Shown: positions 9,716-20,178 of the stretch, one piece after another
How the letters are laid out: the number at the start of each line of letters is the position of its first letter
Numbering within the stretch: the first letter of the stretch is position 1
Source: Microbacterium sp. Bi121
GTDB lineage: Bacteria; Actinomycetota; Actinomycetes; Actinomycetales; Microbacteriaceae
Direction of reading: 5' to 3'
Assembly: GCF_918698005.1 (NCBI RefSeq)
Contig: NZ_CAKKLJ010000003.1
Coordinates: 1-64,000, forward strand
DNA length: 64,000 bases
Notes under the pieces: model-generated
Told to the model about the DNA's origin: nothing
The model's database searches: none
Seen by the model: only the letters and a program-made list of their open reading frames with translations
Position numbers and translations under genes: made by a program

Positions 9716-10351
9716 TCAGCGGCCGAGCTCGGCGGCGACGGCAGCCCGCAGCCATGCGCGATAGCGTTCGGGGCTCCACCCGGACTGCGCCACGAGCTGC
9801 TGGTACGCCTCGGGCGAGAGCAGGAACGACAGCACCGCCGCGGTGCCGGCGACATCCTGCGTGTGCGCGGCGAGTCCGCGCCGCACGAGCTCTGTGACGA
9901 ACGCGATGTTGTCGGCGGCTCGACGGGCCAGCATCCCCTGCAGCGCGGCATCGACGACCGGGTCGGACAGCGCGGCACCCAGCAGCACCGTCCACAGCGC
10001 GTGACCACGGGCGTTCGCCGCGGCGATCTGCGTCAGCACCGCGTCGAGGAACCCGGGATCCGGGACATCCAGGACGCCAGCCGCGACCTCGGTGTCGGTC
10101 AGCGAGTCGGCCCCCTCCGAGCCCGAAAACGTGACCTCGAAGGCCGAGATGAGCAGCTCGGCCTTCGACGACGCCGACTTCACCGTCTCGCTGGACACCC
10201 CGGCCTCGCGCGCGATTGCCGCGATTGTGGTCGCCTGGTAGCCGTTGGTGGCGAACAGACGAGCGGATGCTTCGATGATGCGTCGTCGTGTCTCGAGCGC
10301 CTGCTGCGCCCGCAGCTCGGAGCGGTAGGCACGGGGAGCCTCAGAAACCAT
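9716..10351 (-). CDS. TetR/AcrR-family transcriptional regulator
   Basis: A 211-residue one-component regulator. Residues 17-65 form the TetR DNA-binding domain (TRRRIIEASARLFATNGYQATTIAAIAREAGVSSETV, helix-turn-helix at AIAREAGVSSETV). The rest is an all-helical ligand domain, which has no recognisable family motif. It is transcribed divergently from the glycosyltransferase at 10416 with only 64 bases between start codons, and an imperfect palindrome lies in that gap, so it most likely represses the glycosyltransferase gene and itself. Confidence 0.85.
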   Translation of the reverse strand: MVSEAPRAYRSELRAQQALETRRRIIEASARLFATNGYQATTIAAIAREAGVSSETVKSASSKAELLISAFEVTFSGSEGADSLTDTEVAAGVLDVPDPGFLDAVLTQIAAANARGHALWTVLLGAALSDPVVDAALQGMLARRAADNIAFVTELVRRGLAAHTQDVAGTAAVLSFLLSPEAYQQLVAQSGWSPERYRAWLRAAVAAELGR

Positions 10352-10371
10352 TGACTTTCCTCACGGGGTGA

Positions 10372-10394
10372 TGAATACTTCTTCAGTAAATTCA
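10372..10394. promoter_or_regulatory. candidate TetR operator
   Basis: An AT-rich imperfect inverted repeat, TGAA-TACT-(5 bases)-AGTA-(2 bases)-TTCA, lies in the 64-bp divergent gap. Its local AT content is far above that of the surroundings. Position and symmetry fit an operator for the adjacent TetR protein; no binding data can be inferred. Confidence 0.5.
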
Positions 10395-10415
10395 ACCTTA
10401 CGGAAAGAACAGCGC

Positions 10416-11717
10416 ATGTCCACTTACCTCATCACCTGTACGCCGGCGCACGGCCACGTTCTGCCGCTGCTTCAGATCGCGCGTCACCTCATCGAGCGCG
10501 GCGACGAGGTGCGCTTTCTGACCAGCATCCGCTACGCCGAACGCGTCACCGCGACCGGCGCACAGTTCGTCGCACTGCCGGCCGACGCCGACGTCGACCT
10601 GGACGACGCGGATGCCGCGTTCCCCGAGCGCGTGGGCCTGACCGGCCCCGCGGCTCTCCGCTTCGATATGAGCAACCTGTTCATCCGTCCCGGCGCCGCG
10701 CAGCTCGCCGCTGTGCGGGCCGAGATCGCCCGCGGCCAGATCGACGCGATCCTGTCCGAACCGCTGTTCGTCGGCTGCGCGCTGCTCCAGTTGCTGCCGA
10801 AGACCCGGAGACCGCCGGTCGTCGTGCTCGGAATCTTCCCGCTCGGCGCCCGCAGCCGCGACACGGCGCCGTTCGGCCTCGGCGTCACCCCGATGCCCGG
10901 ACCCATCGGTCGACTGCGCAACGCAGCGCTGCGCACCATGGCCGAGCGTGTCATCTTCGGCGGCGTGCAGAAGGAGGCCGACGCCATGGCTGTCCGCGAG
11001 ACCGGGCAGCTGCTCGGCGGCTTCGTGCTCGACTGGCCCGGTCGCGCTGACGCGTACGTGCAGTTCACGGTGCCGGAGTTCGAGTATCCGCGCCCGGACC
11101 TGCCCGGAACCGTGCAGTTCGCCGGGCCGTTGACTCCGAGACCGGCGAACACCGGCGACCTGCCGGACTGGTGGGGCGACCTCGACGGGTCGCACCCCGT
11201 TGTCCACGTCACTCAGGGCACGATCGCGAACTCCGACTTCACGCAGCTCGTGATCCCCACGATCACGGCGCTCGCGGCATCTGACGCTCTCGTCGTCGTG
11301 TCCACCGGCGGTAGGCCGATCGACACGCTCCCGTCCGACCTGCCGATCAACGTACGCGTCGCGGAGTACCTGCCGTACGACCGGCTGCTGCCGCTCGTCG
11401 ACGTGCTCGTCACGAACGGCGGCTACGGCGGTGTGCAGCAGGCGCTGTCCCATGGGGTGCCGATCGTCGTCGCAGGGCAGACCGAGGACAAGGTCGAGGT
11501 GTCGGCCCGCGTCGGATGGTCGGGTGCCGGGGTGAACCTGCGCGCGACCACGGTCAGGCACGAGCGTGTGCGCGCAGCAGTCGAGAAGGTCCTGCACGAT
11601 GCGTCCTACCGCGCGAACGCCGAGCGCATCGGCGCCGCCATGCGCGCCTCCGACGCCGAGGCGGCGCTGGTCGAAGCGCTGGATGCTGTGACCCTCGACT
11701 GGGTGCGGGCGGCCTGA
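10416..11717 (+). CDS. UGT/MGT-type glycosyltransferase (GT1, macrolide glycosyltransferase-like)
   Basis: A 433-residue GT-B glycosyltransferase. The N-terminal half starts with the acceptor-domain motif CTPAHGHVLPLLQIARHL. The C-terminal donor domain has VHVTQGTIAN, the signature LVTNGGYGGVQQALSHGVPIV (equivalent to the HxGxxGxxxEA block of antibiotic glycosyltransferases, here with Asn-Gly-Gly-Tyr-Gly) and a Gln/Asp pair (GQTEDK) that contacts the sugar. I chose the ATG at 10416, where the HGH motif falls at the normal distance from the N terminus. Known relatives inactivate macrolides or glycosylate small hydrophobic molecules; paired with TetR control this suggests drug or secondary-metabolite glycosylation. 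Confidence 0.83.
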   Translation: MSTYLITCTPAHGHVLPLLQIARHLIERGDEVRFLTSIRYAERVTATGAQFVALPADADVDLDDADAAFPERVGLTGPAALRFDMSNLFIRPGAAQLAAVRAEIARGQIDAILSEPLFVGCALLQLLPKTRRPPVVVLGIFPLGARSRDTAPFGLGVTPMPGPIGRLRNAALRTMAERVIFGGVQKEADAMAVRETGQLLGGFVLDWPGRADAYVQFTVPEFEYPRPDLPGTVQFAGPLTPRPANTGDLPDWWGDLDGSHPVVHVTQGTIANSDFTQLVIPTITALAASDALVVVSTGGRPIDTLPSDLPINVRVAEYLPYDRLLPLVDVLVTNGGYGGVQQALSHGVPIVVAGQTEDKVEVSARVGWSGAGVNLRATTVRHERVRAAVEKVLHDASYRANAERIGAAMRASDAEAALVEALDAVTLDWVRAA

Positions 11718-11760
11718 CGCCCCCCGCTTCTCGCGGGCGGGTGTGCGACGCGGGGCGGTG

Positions 11761-12915
11761 CTACGCGAGCACGCGCAAGAACATCCACCCGACGCCCACC
11801 AGAACGACGATCAGGATCATGACCCAGCGGCCGCTTCGCTTCAGCCGCCGACCCTGCCTGGCCACCCCGGGCGGCGGCGTCAGCATCCCGGCCGGGGGCG
11901 CGAACGGCAGCGCATGCGTGCCGGCGCCGGCGCTCCCGGCATCCGGAACACCGGCGGGCGCACCCGGGGCGGATGCCGAGACTGACGAGTACGTCCGCTT
12001 CTGCTCCTCGATCAGCCGATCATCACGCCACCGCGCCCACTGATCGAGCTTCGTCATCAGCGCGCCGACGGCGCCGAACAGCCAGGCCCAGGTCGCGGGA
12101 TCCAGCGTCGAGGCCTCCCGCTTGGTGTAGAGGAAGAGCCAGTCGTCGACGATCTCGACGTCGAGCTGGGCTGCACTGTCGATGAAGCGAGCCATGATGT
12201 CGGGGGTGAACAGGTACAGGGCGTCCTGCTCGTAACCCTCGGGGCAGTACAGCGTGAAGTACTTGTCGAAGTCGCCCTCGAGCGAGAGCCGCTGGTCCCT
12301 GGCGAAGGAAGCAGGCAGGTTCGATCCGAAACCGTTGTTGCCGAGGGCGTCGAGCACGATGTTCGGCAGCGGAACGTCGAGCTTCACGGCGACGTAGCCC
12401 CACTTGTAGGTCGTGGAGTTCTTGCCCGACTTCACCGTGTACTGGTAATTGCCGAACTCCACGAACCGCGGCGTGTGCCCGCGGACGAGCTGCGTCGCCT
12501 TGCGCGAACGGCCGAGATGGAAGATCATGCCGGGCAGCGGCGGATCATTCACCTGGTCCTGGTACGTCATGCCGTTCGCCGTGGCGAAGCGGCTGAGGCG
12601 GAAGCGCGCGACGCGGCTCCGGCGGTGAGCGATGAAGGCGAACGCGGCGATGGCGACGAGCACCACGAAGAAGAACAGGAACGGCAGACCGATGATGGCC
12701 GATCCGCTCCGGATGCCGGCGGAGATGCCGACCGCGACCATCGGCAGCGCGACGGCGGCCATGATCGCGACCACGATGACCACGATGACCGTGCTCGCCA
12801 CGGACGCTCCGGCCCCCCGTGCCCGCATCTCGCGGACGAACGCGCTGACGTCCTTCGGATCGACGGGCTCGGTGAGCGGTCGGGCGTCGAAGGAGACCGG
12901 TGCGGGCGTTGTCAC
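11761..12915 (-). CDS. membrane protein of unknown function (three predicted helices)
   Basis: A 384-residue protein. Two closely spaced hydrophobic segments lie at about residues 38-67 and 75-96. A soluble middle part of about 220 residues follows, with aromatic-rich motifs such as GNYQYTVKSG and GYVAVKLDVPLPNIVLDALGNN. An Ala/Pro/Gly-rich linker leads to a last hydrophobic segment at the extreme C terminus (WVMILIVVLVGVGWMFL). Proteins of this layout are common in Microbacteriaceae, but I cannot name a function. It is divergent from the regulator at 13006. Confidence 0.7.
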   Translation of the reverse strand: MTTPAPVSFDARPLTEPVDPKDVSAFVREMRARGAGASVASTVIVVIVVAIMAAVALPMVAVGISAGIRSGSAIIGLPFLFFFVVLVAIAAFAFIAHRRSRVARFRLSRFATANGMTYQDQVNDPPLPGMIFHLGRSRKATQLVRGHTPRFVEFGNYQYTVKSGKNSTTYKWGYVAVKLDVPLPNIVLDALGNNGFGSNLPASFARDQRLSLEGDFDKYFTLYCPEGYEQDALYLFTPDIMARFIDSAAQLDVEIVDDWLFLYTKREASTLDPATWAWLFGAVGALMTKLDQWARWRDDRLIEEQKRTYSSVSASAPGAPAGVPDAGSAGAGTHALPFAPPAGMLTPPPGVARQGRRLKRSGRWVMILIVVLVGVGWMFLRVLA

Positions 12916-13005
12916 GCCTCAACGGTAGCCGCCGACCCCGCAGCGCACGTCATCCGGCGCTTACACTGGACGAAACTCTGCTCGAGGACGATCAGAGATC
13001 GAGTC

Positions 13006-14364
13006 ATGGACGATCGGAGACTCGTGTCATCGCCGTGGTCCGCATCGCGTGGTGTCTCACCCGAGACATCCCGGCTGATCATCGAGCGCGCACACGAAGA
13101 GCTCGTCGCCGGCAACCTCGACGACCGGCGTCTCGAACAGGTGCGGCCGCTCGTCCGCGATTCGTGGGAGCGGTCACGGCGGCAGAAGGTCGGCGCGGAT
13201 GGTCTGCCTCCACTCGCGCTCACCGCAGAGGACCTGGAGCACTATCGACTCGAGCATCCGCTCGCCGGGGTCATGGAGATGATCCGTTCACTGCTGCTGC
13301 CGGGGGATCCGGCGGAGTCCGGGGTGATCGTGGCGGTCGGAGACCACGCCGGGCGCCTGCTGTGGGTCGAGGGTGACCTGCACACGAGGGTGATGACCGG
13401 CGAGATGGGTTTCGTCGCGGGCGCGAACTGGTCAGAGGATGCCGTGGGCACGTCTGCGCCCGGTACCGCTCTGGCGCTCGGCGAATCGGTGCAGATCCAC
13501 CAGGCCGAGCACTACAACCGTCTCGTGCACCCCTGGTCGTGCACCGCGGCCCCGGTGTTCGACCCTGAGACGCGGCGGATCCTCGGTGTCATCGATGTCA
13601 CCGGCGGGCCCGAGGTGGCGACGCCGCAGGCGCGTCTGCTCGTGGATGCCACGGCTCGCGCGGTCGAATCAGAACTGCTCGTCGGCCGACTTCGGGCACG
13701 TGCGACTCCGACACGATCGCCGTCGGCACGACCCGCGTCGGCACGACCCGCGGCGAAGCACACCTCGCCGATGCGTGCGACGTTGCGCGTGCTCGGGAGG
13801 GATCGGGCACGGCTCGAGACGGCAGGAGCGGGTGCCGCCCTCGAACTCAGCGCGCGGCATGCGGAGATCCTGCTCATGCTCGCCGTGCACCCCCACGGCG
13901 TTTCGGCCGAACGGCTCGCCGAGCTCGTCTACGGCGACGGGGCATCCCCCGACACGCTGCGCCCGGAGATGGTGCGGCTGCGCAAGGCGCTGCAGGGTTC
14001 GGCGCCCGCACTGGTGCCGGAGTCCCGACCGTATCGACTCACCGCGGGGTTGGAGACCGACGCCCAGAACATGATCGCCCTCCTGAATCGCGGTGCGCAC
14101 CGGGTCGCGCTCACGACATACGCGGGGCCGGTGCTTCCCGAGTCGAGGTCGCCGGGCGTCGAGGAGCTCCGCGCCACGGTGCGCGCAGTTCTTCGTGAGG
14201 CGATGCTCACCGAGGCGAGCATCGACGTGCTGCTGACCTACGCCGACATCCCCGAGGGCGCCGAAGACGAAGAGGTGCTGCAGCTGTGCCTCGAGATGCT
14301 GCCGGCGCGCTCGCCGCGGCGCGCGGGGCTCGTCACCCGCATCGAGCGGCTGCAGAACAGCTGA
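13006..14364 (+). CDS. GAF-domain transcriptional regulator of the aldehyde dehydrogenase operon (AcoR-like N terminus)
   Basis: A 452-residue regulator. Residues 15-85 resemble the N-terminal region of AcoR-type activators ([19 protein letters not shown]). A GAF-like sensor spans about residues 95-225 ([41 protein letters not shown]). The C-terminal part contains a winged-helix-like region ([30 protein letters not shown]) instead of the sigma-54 AAA domain found in proteobacterial AcoR. It lies directly upstream of the aldehyde dehydrogenase and DUF779 genes on the same strand, an association seen widely in actinobacteria, so it most likely controls them through the repeats at 14366-14402. 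Confidence 0.78.
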   Translation: MDDRRLVSSPWSASRGVSPETSRLIIERAHEELVAGNLDDRRLEQVRPLVRDSWERSRRQKVGADGLPPLALTAEDLEHYRLEHPLAGVMEMIRSLLLPGDPAESGVIVAVGDHAGRLLWVEGDLHTRVMTGEMGFVAGANWSEDAVGTSAPGTALALGESVQIHQAEHYNRLVHPWSCTAAPVFDPETRRILGVIDVTGGPEVATPQARLLVDATARAVESELLVGRLRARATPTRSPSARPASARPAAKHTSPMRATLRVLGRDRARLETAGAGAALELSARHAEILLMLAVHPHGVSAERLAELVYGDGASPDTLRPEMVRLRKALQGSAPALVPESRPYRLTAGLETDAQNMIALLNRGAHRVALTTYAGPVLPESRSPGVEELRATVRAVLREAMLTEASIDVLLTYADIPEGAEDEEVLQLCLEMLPARSPRRAGLVTRIERLQNS

Positions 14365-14365
14365 C

Positions 14366-14402
14366 TGCAACCATCCGCAACGTTGTGCATCGGCGTGCAA
14401 CG
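14366..14402. promoter_or_regulatory. candidate operator repeats upstream of aldehyde dehydrogenase
   Basis: Three related elements lie between the regulator stop and the dehydrogenase start: TGCAAC (14366-14371), the near-palindrome CGCAACGTTGTGCA (14376-14389) and TGCAACG (14396-14402). Spaced TGCAAC half-sites facing each other suggest binding of a dimeric regulator, plausibly the GAF-type protein encoded just upstream. Confidence 0.5.
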
Positions 14403-14468
14403 TCCGGAGTCCTATCGTCGACGCACAGCCTGCAGCGACGCCGCTGCGACCCGTCGAAGGAGACAGTC

Positions 14469-16019
<1,551 letters not shown>

Positions 16020-16083
16020 TCCGCCACGACTTCGGGCGGGTGCCGCCGCTGGCGCCCGCCCGAGACCACGCGAGGAGGATGAC

Positions 16084-16482
16084 ATGGTCAGCATCGGCAC
16101 TTATCAGCGGGTCGCGGTCACGGATGCCGCGGCATCCCTGCTCCGGGATCTCACAGCGCAGCACGGCCCCCTCATGTTCCACCAGTCCGGTGGATGCTGC
16201 GACGGATCATCGCCCATGTGCTACCCGGTCGGGATGTTCCTGACCGGACCGAGCGACGTGCTCCTCGGCACGATCGATGCCGGGCTCGACGCGCCCATCG
16301 AGGTGTACATGTCCGAGTCGCAGTTCGAGTACTGGAAGTACACGCACCTCATGATCGACGTCGTTCCCGGCAGGGGAGCGGGCTTCTCGGTCGAGGGGCC
16401 GACGGGAATGCGGTTCCTCATCCGCTCCCGGATGCTCAACGATGCGGAGCTCGCCTACTTCGGGCTCGCGCCCACCGCCTGA
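16084..16482 (+). CDS. DUF779 domain-containing protein
   Basis: A 132-residue protein spanning the full DUF779 family. The conserved core is FHQSGGCCDGSSPMCYP with three cysteines, followed by aromatic positions in SESQFEYWKYTH and a C-terminal block around GMRFLIRSR. RBS AGGAGG lies before the ATG. DUF779 genes are almost always next to ExaC/AldB-type aldehyde dehydrogenases, as here; in mycobacteria such a neighbour has been discussed as a helper for the dehydrogenase. The cysteine cluster could bind metal or protect the dehydrogenase thiol, but that is inference. Confidence 0.85.
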   Translation: MVSIGTYQRVAVTDAAASLLRDLTAQHGPLMFHQSGGCCDGSSPMCYPVGMFLTGPSDVLLGTIDAGLDAPIEVYMSESQFEYWKYTHLMIDVVPGRGAGFSVEGPTGMRFLIRSRMLNDAELAYFGLAPTA

Positions 16483-16539
16483 CGCCGAGGGTGGGGCAAG
16501 TCACCAGGCGTTAACGTGCGGATGCCAGCATCCGAATCC

Positions 16540-17520
16540 ATGCGCAGCGCACAGGTCACCGCGATCCTCCCCGCCAAGGATGCCGCACCGTACATCGGCA
16601 CCACGCTCGAGACGCTGCTGCGCCAGTTCGAAGACACCTCTGCCCTCAAGCTCGTCGCGATCGACGACGGCTCCAGCGACGGGACAGGCGACATCATGCG
16701 TGCGTACGCCGAGCGGTTCGCCCACGCCGAGGTGCTCGGAAACGCGTCGCCCAGCGGTCTCGCCACGGCTCGCAACCAGGGCCTCGCCCGTGTCGAGGGC
16801 GACGCCTTCTGCTTCATCGACGGCGACGACTGGATGCAGCCGCACCGGCTGCAGGTCCTCACCGAGAAGCTGCACGGGTTGGACTGCGACTTCCTGCGGA
16901 CCGACCACGTCCGGGTGACCGGCCAGGAGCGCACTCTCGTGCGGGCTCCGCACCCGTGGCGCGGCGTCGTCGCCTCGCCGCGCGACGCGATCCTCCCCGC
17001 CGACGACAAGACCATGGTCGACTACCCGTTCGCGTGGGCCGGCATCCTCCACCGCCGCGTGATCGACGACGGGCTGGCCGCCTTCCCCGACGGGCTGTTC
17101 ACCGCCGAGGACCGGCCGTGGATCTGGCGGCTGCACCTGCAGGCTCGGCGCTTCGCGGTCGTCGACGCCCCGGCGCTGCTGTATCGCCGCGGGGTCGCGA
17201 CCTCGCTCACCCAGGTGCACGATCGCCGCCAGCTCGACTTCGCGCGCGCCATGGCGCAGGTGCTCGAGATCGTGCGGGCGGATGCCGAGGCCGAGCGCTT
17301 CCTCCCCAAAGCGGTGCAGACGGTCCTGGCCCTGAGCTCGCACCACATGGTGCGCTCGCGGCGCATGGACGCCGGGCTCCGCCGTGACATGCGCCGCAGC
17401 ATCCGGGGCCTGCTCGCGACCCTTCCCGCCGACGACGCCGCGCGCGCCCTGCAGCGACTCGACGGATCGCGCCGCCGGGTGCTGGCGCGATCGCTGCGGA
17501 AGGCGGGGCGCACGACGTGA
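16540..17520 (+). CDS. family 2 glycosyltransferase
   Basis: A 326-residue GT2 enzyme. The nucleotide-binding fold starts at once (VTAILPAKDAAPYIGTTLETLL), with VAIDDGSSDGTGDI, ATARNQGLARVEGDAFCFIDGDDW (DxD-type metal site) and a later catalytic-loop region FTAEDRPWIWRL. The start is uncertain: the ATG at 16540 places the fold at the usual distance from the N terminus, while a GTG at 16516 would add eight residues; neither has a clear ribosome site. It is the first gene of the nonulosonic-acid glycan cluster and overlaps the next gene (GTGA), so it likely adds one of the sugars of the same surface polymer. Confidence 0.82.
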   Translation: MRSAQVTAILPAKDAAPYIGTTLETLLRQFEDTSALKLVAIDDGSSDGTGDIMRAYAERFAHAEVLGNASPSGLATARNQGLARVEGDAFCFIDGDDWMQPHRLQVLTEKLHGLDCDFLRTDHVRVTGQERTLVRAPHPWRGVVASPRDAILPADDKTMVDYPFAWAGILHRRVIDDGLAAFPDGLFTAEDRPWIWRLHLQARRFAVVDAPALLYRRGVATSLTQVHDRRQLDFARAMAQVLEIVRADAEAERFLPKAVQTVLALSSHHMVRSRRMDAGLRRDMRRSIRGLLATLPADDAARALQRLDGSRRRVLARSLRKAGRTT

Positions 17521-18911
17521 CCGTCCTGTTCGCGCTGCACAGCGCCTACGGCCTGACCACCGCGGCCGCCGCCATCGACGAGGGGCTGTTCGGGGGCGAC
17601 GGGCAGTGGGGCAGCGGCGAGCGGGTTCTCGTGCCGTTCAACTCCGCTCGGGTGCCGGAGACGACGGTCGGCATCGACGCCCACGCCGGGCTGGCTTCAC
17701 TGCGCGTCCGGTTCGATCGGGTCGAGTCGCTCGACGCGCTGCTGCAGCCGCGGCATCCGAGCTCCTGGGCACCTCCCGCCGACGAGTTCCCGGTCCTCCG
17801 CCGCCTGCTCGAGCGCGCATGGAACCTCGACGACGACCTCGAACTGTGCGTGCAGAGTCCGCAGGTCGCGCCGGCCAGCACGTTGATGGCGCTGTTCCCG
17901 AACGCGCGCCTGACGATCATCGGCGACGGACTCATGACGTATTCGCCGATCCGCGTGCAGCTGCCCCGTACTGTCGTCGCGCGCATCGGTCGCGTGGTCT
18001 ACGCCGACGTCGTCCCCGGCGTCGAACCGCTCGTGTTCCGGGAATCGGGGGCCGCGCGGACGCCGGTGCCGGCCGCTCGCTTCGCCGCAGCACTTGAGGA
18101 GACCGCACTCGCTGAGACCGGGGGATCCGACCCCGAGCTCGACGCGCTCGCCGACGGCACGCCGTCTGATGAACGAGGCACCGCGCTCGTGCTCGGGCAG
18201 TATCTCGCAGCCCTCGGCCTCGTCTCGTCCGACGAGGAAGTCGGGATGCAGCAGGACATGATCGACGCGGCGCTGCAGTGGAAGCCCGCCCGCATCGTGT
18301 TCAAGCCGCACCCGTCGGCGCCGCCCGCGCTCACCGACGCGGTGCGCGAGCGCGCGGAGAGCCATGGCCTCGACTTCGTCGTCTACCGCGGGCCGGTGCC
18401 GGCCGAGATCGTCGCTGAGCGATTGGATGCCGTCGGGGTCGTCGCCGGGTTCTCCACCGCCCTGCCGACCATCCGCGCTCTGTACGGACGGCCGATCGCC
18501 TCGGTAGGAACGCGCCGGATGCTGCGCGGTCTGAGTCCCTTCGAGAACAGCAATCGCGTGCCGACGACGATCGTCGACGCGCTCACCCGCTCGGATTCGC
18601 CCTACGCCGACCCTGAGCGACTGCAGCTGCTGACCGACGCGGTCGGCTACGCGATGCAGCCGAAGATCGCGGCATCCCTGCGTCCCCGCGCCGAGGAACT
18701 GCTTCGTTCGATGCCGCAGATCGAGCGCGACCGGTACTTCGACCCGGCGCGGCTGGCAAAGCTGCGACTGCCCGGTGCTCCGGTCGAGAGCCTGCCCCGA
18801 CGCATGCTGCGCTCGGCCGGGGGAGTGGGTCGCGTCGAGGAGCTGCGCCTGACGATCCATGGCGCGCGTCGTCGCGCAGCCCGAGCATGGAAGGCGGTGC
18901 GCGGGCTATGA
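17517..18911 (+). CDS. polysialyltransferase-family protein
   Basis: A 464-residue protein. It carries the short motifs shared by bacterial sialyltransferases of the GT38/GT52/GT80 type: an acidic-Gly motif in LTIIGDGLMTY (about residues 132-142) and the His-Pro motif in VFKPHPSAPP (about 261-270), followed by GFSTALPTIRALYG (311-324), the site that normally binds the CMP-sugar phosphate. It overlaps both neighbours in frame-shifted ATGA/GTGA junctions, placing it in one transcription unit with NeuA and NeuB. Expected role: transfer of a CMP-activated nonulosonic acid onto a growing surface glycan at the inner face of the membrane. The acceptor is unknown. Confidence 0.78.
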   Translation: MTVLFALHSAYGLTTAAAAIDEGLFGGDGQWGSGERVLVPFNSARVPETTVGIDAHAGLASLRVRFDRVESLDALLQPRHPSSWAPPADEFPVLRRLLERAWNLDDDLELCVQSPQVAPASTLMALFPNARLTIIGDGLMTYSPIRVQLPRTVVARIGRVVYADVVPGVEPLVFRESGAARTPVPAARFAAALEETALAETGGSDPELDALADGTPSDERGTALVLGQYLAALGLVSSDEEVGMQQDMIDAALQWKPARIVFKPHPSAPPALTDAVRERAESHGLDFVVYRGPVPAEIVAERLDAVGVVAGFSTALPTIRALYGRPIASVGTRRMLRGLSPFENSNRVPTTIVDALTRSDSPYADPERLQLLTDAVGYAMQPKIAASLRPRAEELLRSMPQIERDRYFDPARLAKLRLPGAPVESLPRRMLRSAGGVGRVEELRLTIHGARRRAARAWKAVRGL

Positions 18912-20092
18912 CGCACGCACTCACGGTCGCGATCATCCCCGCGCGCGGGGGGTCGAAGGGCGTTCCGCGCAAGAACCTCCGTCTGGTCGGCGGAGTGCCG
19001 CTCGTCGAGCGCGCCGTGCGGGCGGCGGCCGCGGCATCCAGGATCGATCTCGTCGTCGTCACGACCGATGATGCCGAGATCTCCGCGGCGAGCACCGCAG
19101 CGGGCGCGATGGTCGTCCAGCGCCCTGCGGGCCTCGCGGGCGACGAGGCATCCTCCGAGAGCGCGCTGCTGCACGCGATCGACGCGCTCGAAGCCGACGG
19201 TGAGACCGTCGGCACGGTGGTCTTCGTGCAGGCGACCTCGCCGTTCATCCCCTCAGCCGGGATCGACGAGGCGGTCTCGCATATCCGTGAAGACCGATAC
19301 GACAGCGTCTTCTCCGCGTTCGAGACCTACGGGTTCCTGTGGCGTCGCGACGAGCACGGACATGCCGAGGCGATCAACCACGACGCCGAACACCGCCCGC
19401 GGCGGCAGGATCGCGAGCCGCACTACCTCGAGACCGGAGCGTTCTACGCCTTCACAGCGGCAGGGTTCCGCGCGGCGGGGCACCGCTTCTTCGGACGCAT
19501 CGGCATCGTCGAGGTACCGGAGCGCACCGCGATCGAGATCGACGACGAACAGCAGCTCGCTGTGGCATCCGCCATCGCCGCACTCGATGAGCCGTCCGTC
19601 GATGCAGCCCAGCCGGAGTCGATCCCTGCGAAAGCGATCGTCACGGACTTCGACGGCGTCCACACCGACGACACCGCCTTCGTCGACAGCGAGGGGCGCG
19701 AGTTCGTCCGGGTCAGCCGCGCGGACGGCATGGGCGTCTCGCGGCTGCGCCGGACCGGCATCCCGATGCTCATCATCTCGACCGAGACGAACTCGGTCGT
19801 CGGCGCTCGAGGGCGCAAGCTGCGGGTTCCCGTTCTGCAGGCGATCGACGACAAGGCAGCAGCGCTCTCCGAGTGGGCGGGCGAGCAGGGCATCGCGCTC
19901 GACGACATCGCCTATCTCGGCAACGACGTCAACGATCTCGGGGCGATGGCCATCGTGGGCTGGCCGATCGCCGTCGCCGACGCCCGCCCGGAGGTGCGCG
20001 CTGCCGCCCGCGTCGTCCTGTCGCACGGCGGCGGCGATGGGGCGGTGCGCGAGCTCATCGAGCGCGTTCTGCTCGCCGACCGGCCCCGGTAA
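18908..20092 (+). CDS. neuA: CMP-nonulosonate (N-acylneuraminate) cytidylyltransferase fused to a HAD phosphatase domain
   Basis: A 394-residue two-domain protein. Residues 1-225 are a CMP-sialic-acid synthetase with the CTP-binding motif IPARGGSKGVPRKN (10-23), VVTTDD (50-55) and YLETGAFYAF (173-182). Residues 240-394 are a KdsC-like HAD domain with the catalytic pair in TDFDG (246-250), ISTET (290-294) and GNDVND (338-343), so its phosphatase chemistry looks intact. Vertebrate CMAS has a similar C-terminal HAD domain, in which the catalytic residues are altered. The fusion suggests that a nonulosonate 9-phosphate is dephosphorylated and then activated, though this order is inferred. It overlaps the polysialyltransferase gene (ATGA). 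Confidence 0.87.
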   Translation: MTHALTVAIIPARGGSKGVPRKNLRLVGGVPLVERAVRAAAAASRIDLVVVTTDDAEISAASTAAGAMVVQRPAGLAGDEASSESALLHAIDALEADGETVGTVVFVQATSPFIPSAGIDEAVSHIREDRYDSVFSAFETYGFLWRRDEHGHAEAINHDAEHRPRRQDREPHYLETGAFYAFTAAGFRAAGHRFFGRIGIVEVPERTAIEIDDEQQLAVASAIAALDEPSVDAAQPESIPAKAIVTDFDGVHTDDTAFVDSEGREFVRVSRADGMGVSRLRRTGIPMLIISTETNSVVGARGRKLRVPVLQAIDDKAAALSEWAGEQGIALDDIAYLGNDVNDLGAMAIVGWPIAVADARPEVRAAARVVLSHGGGDGAVRELIERVLLADRPR

Positions 20093-20178
20093 CCTCCGCG
20101 TCTCGCGCCGTTCAAAGTCGGGGCGTACCCAGGAGAGATGGGGCATTTCCGGCCTCAGGCCGTACGACAGGAGGCGAC

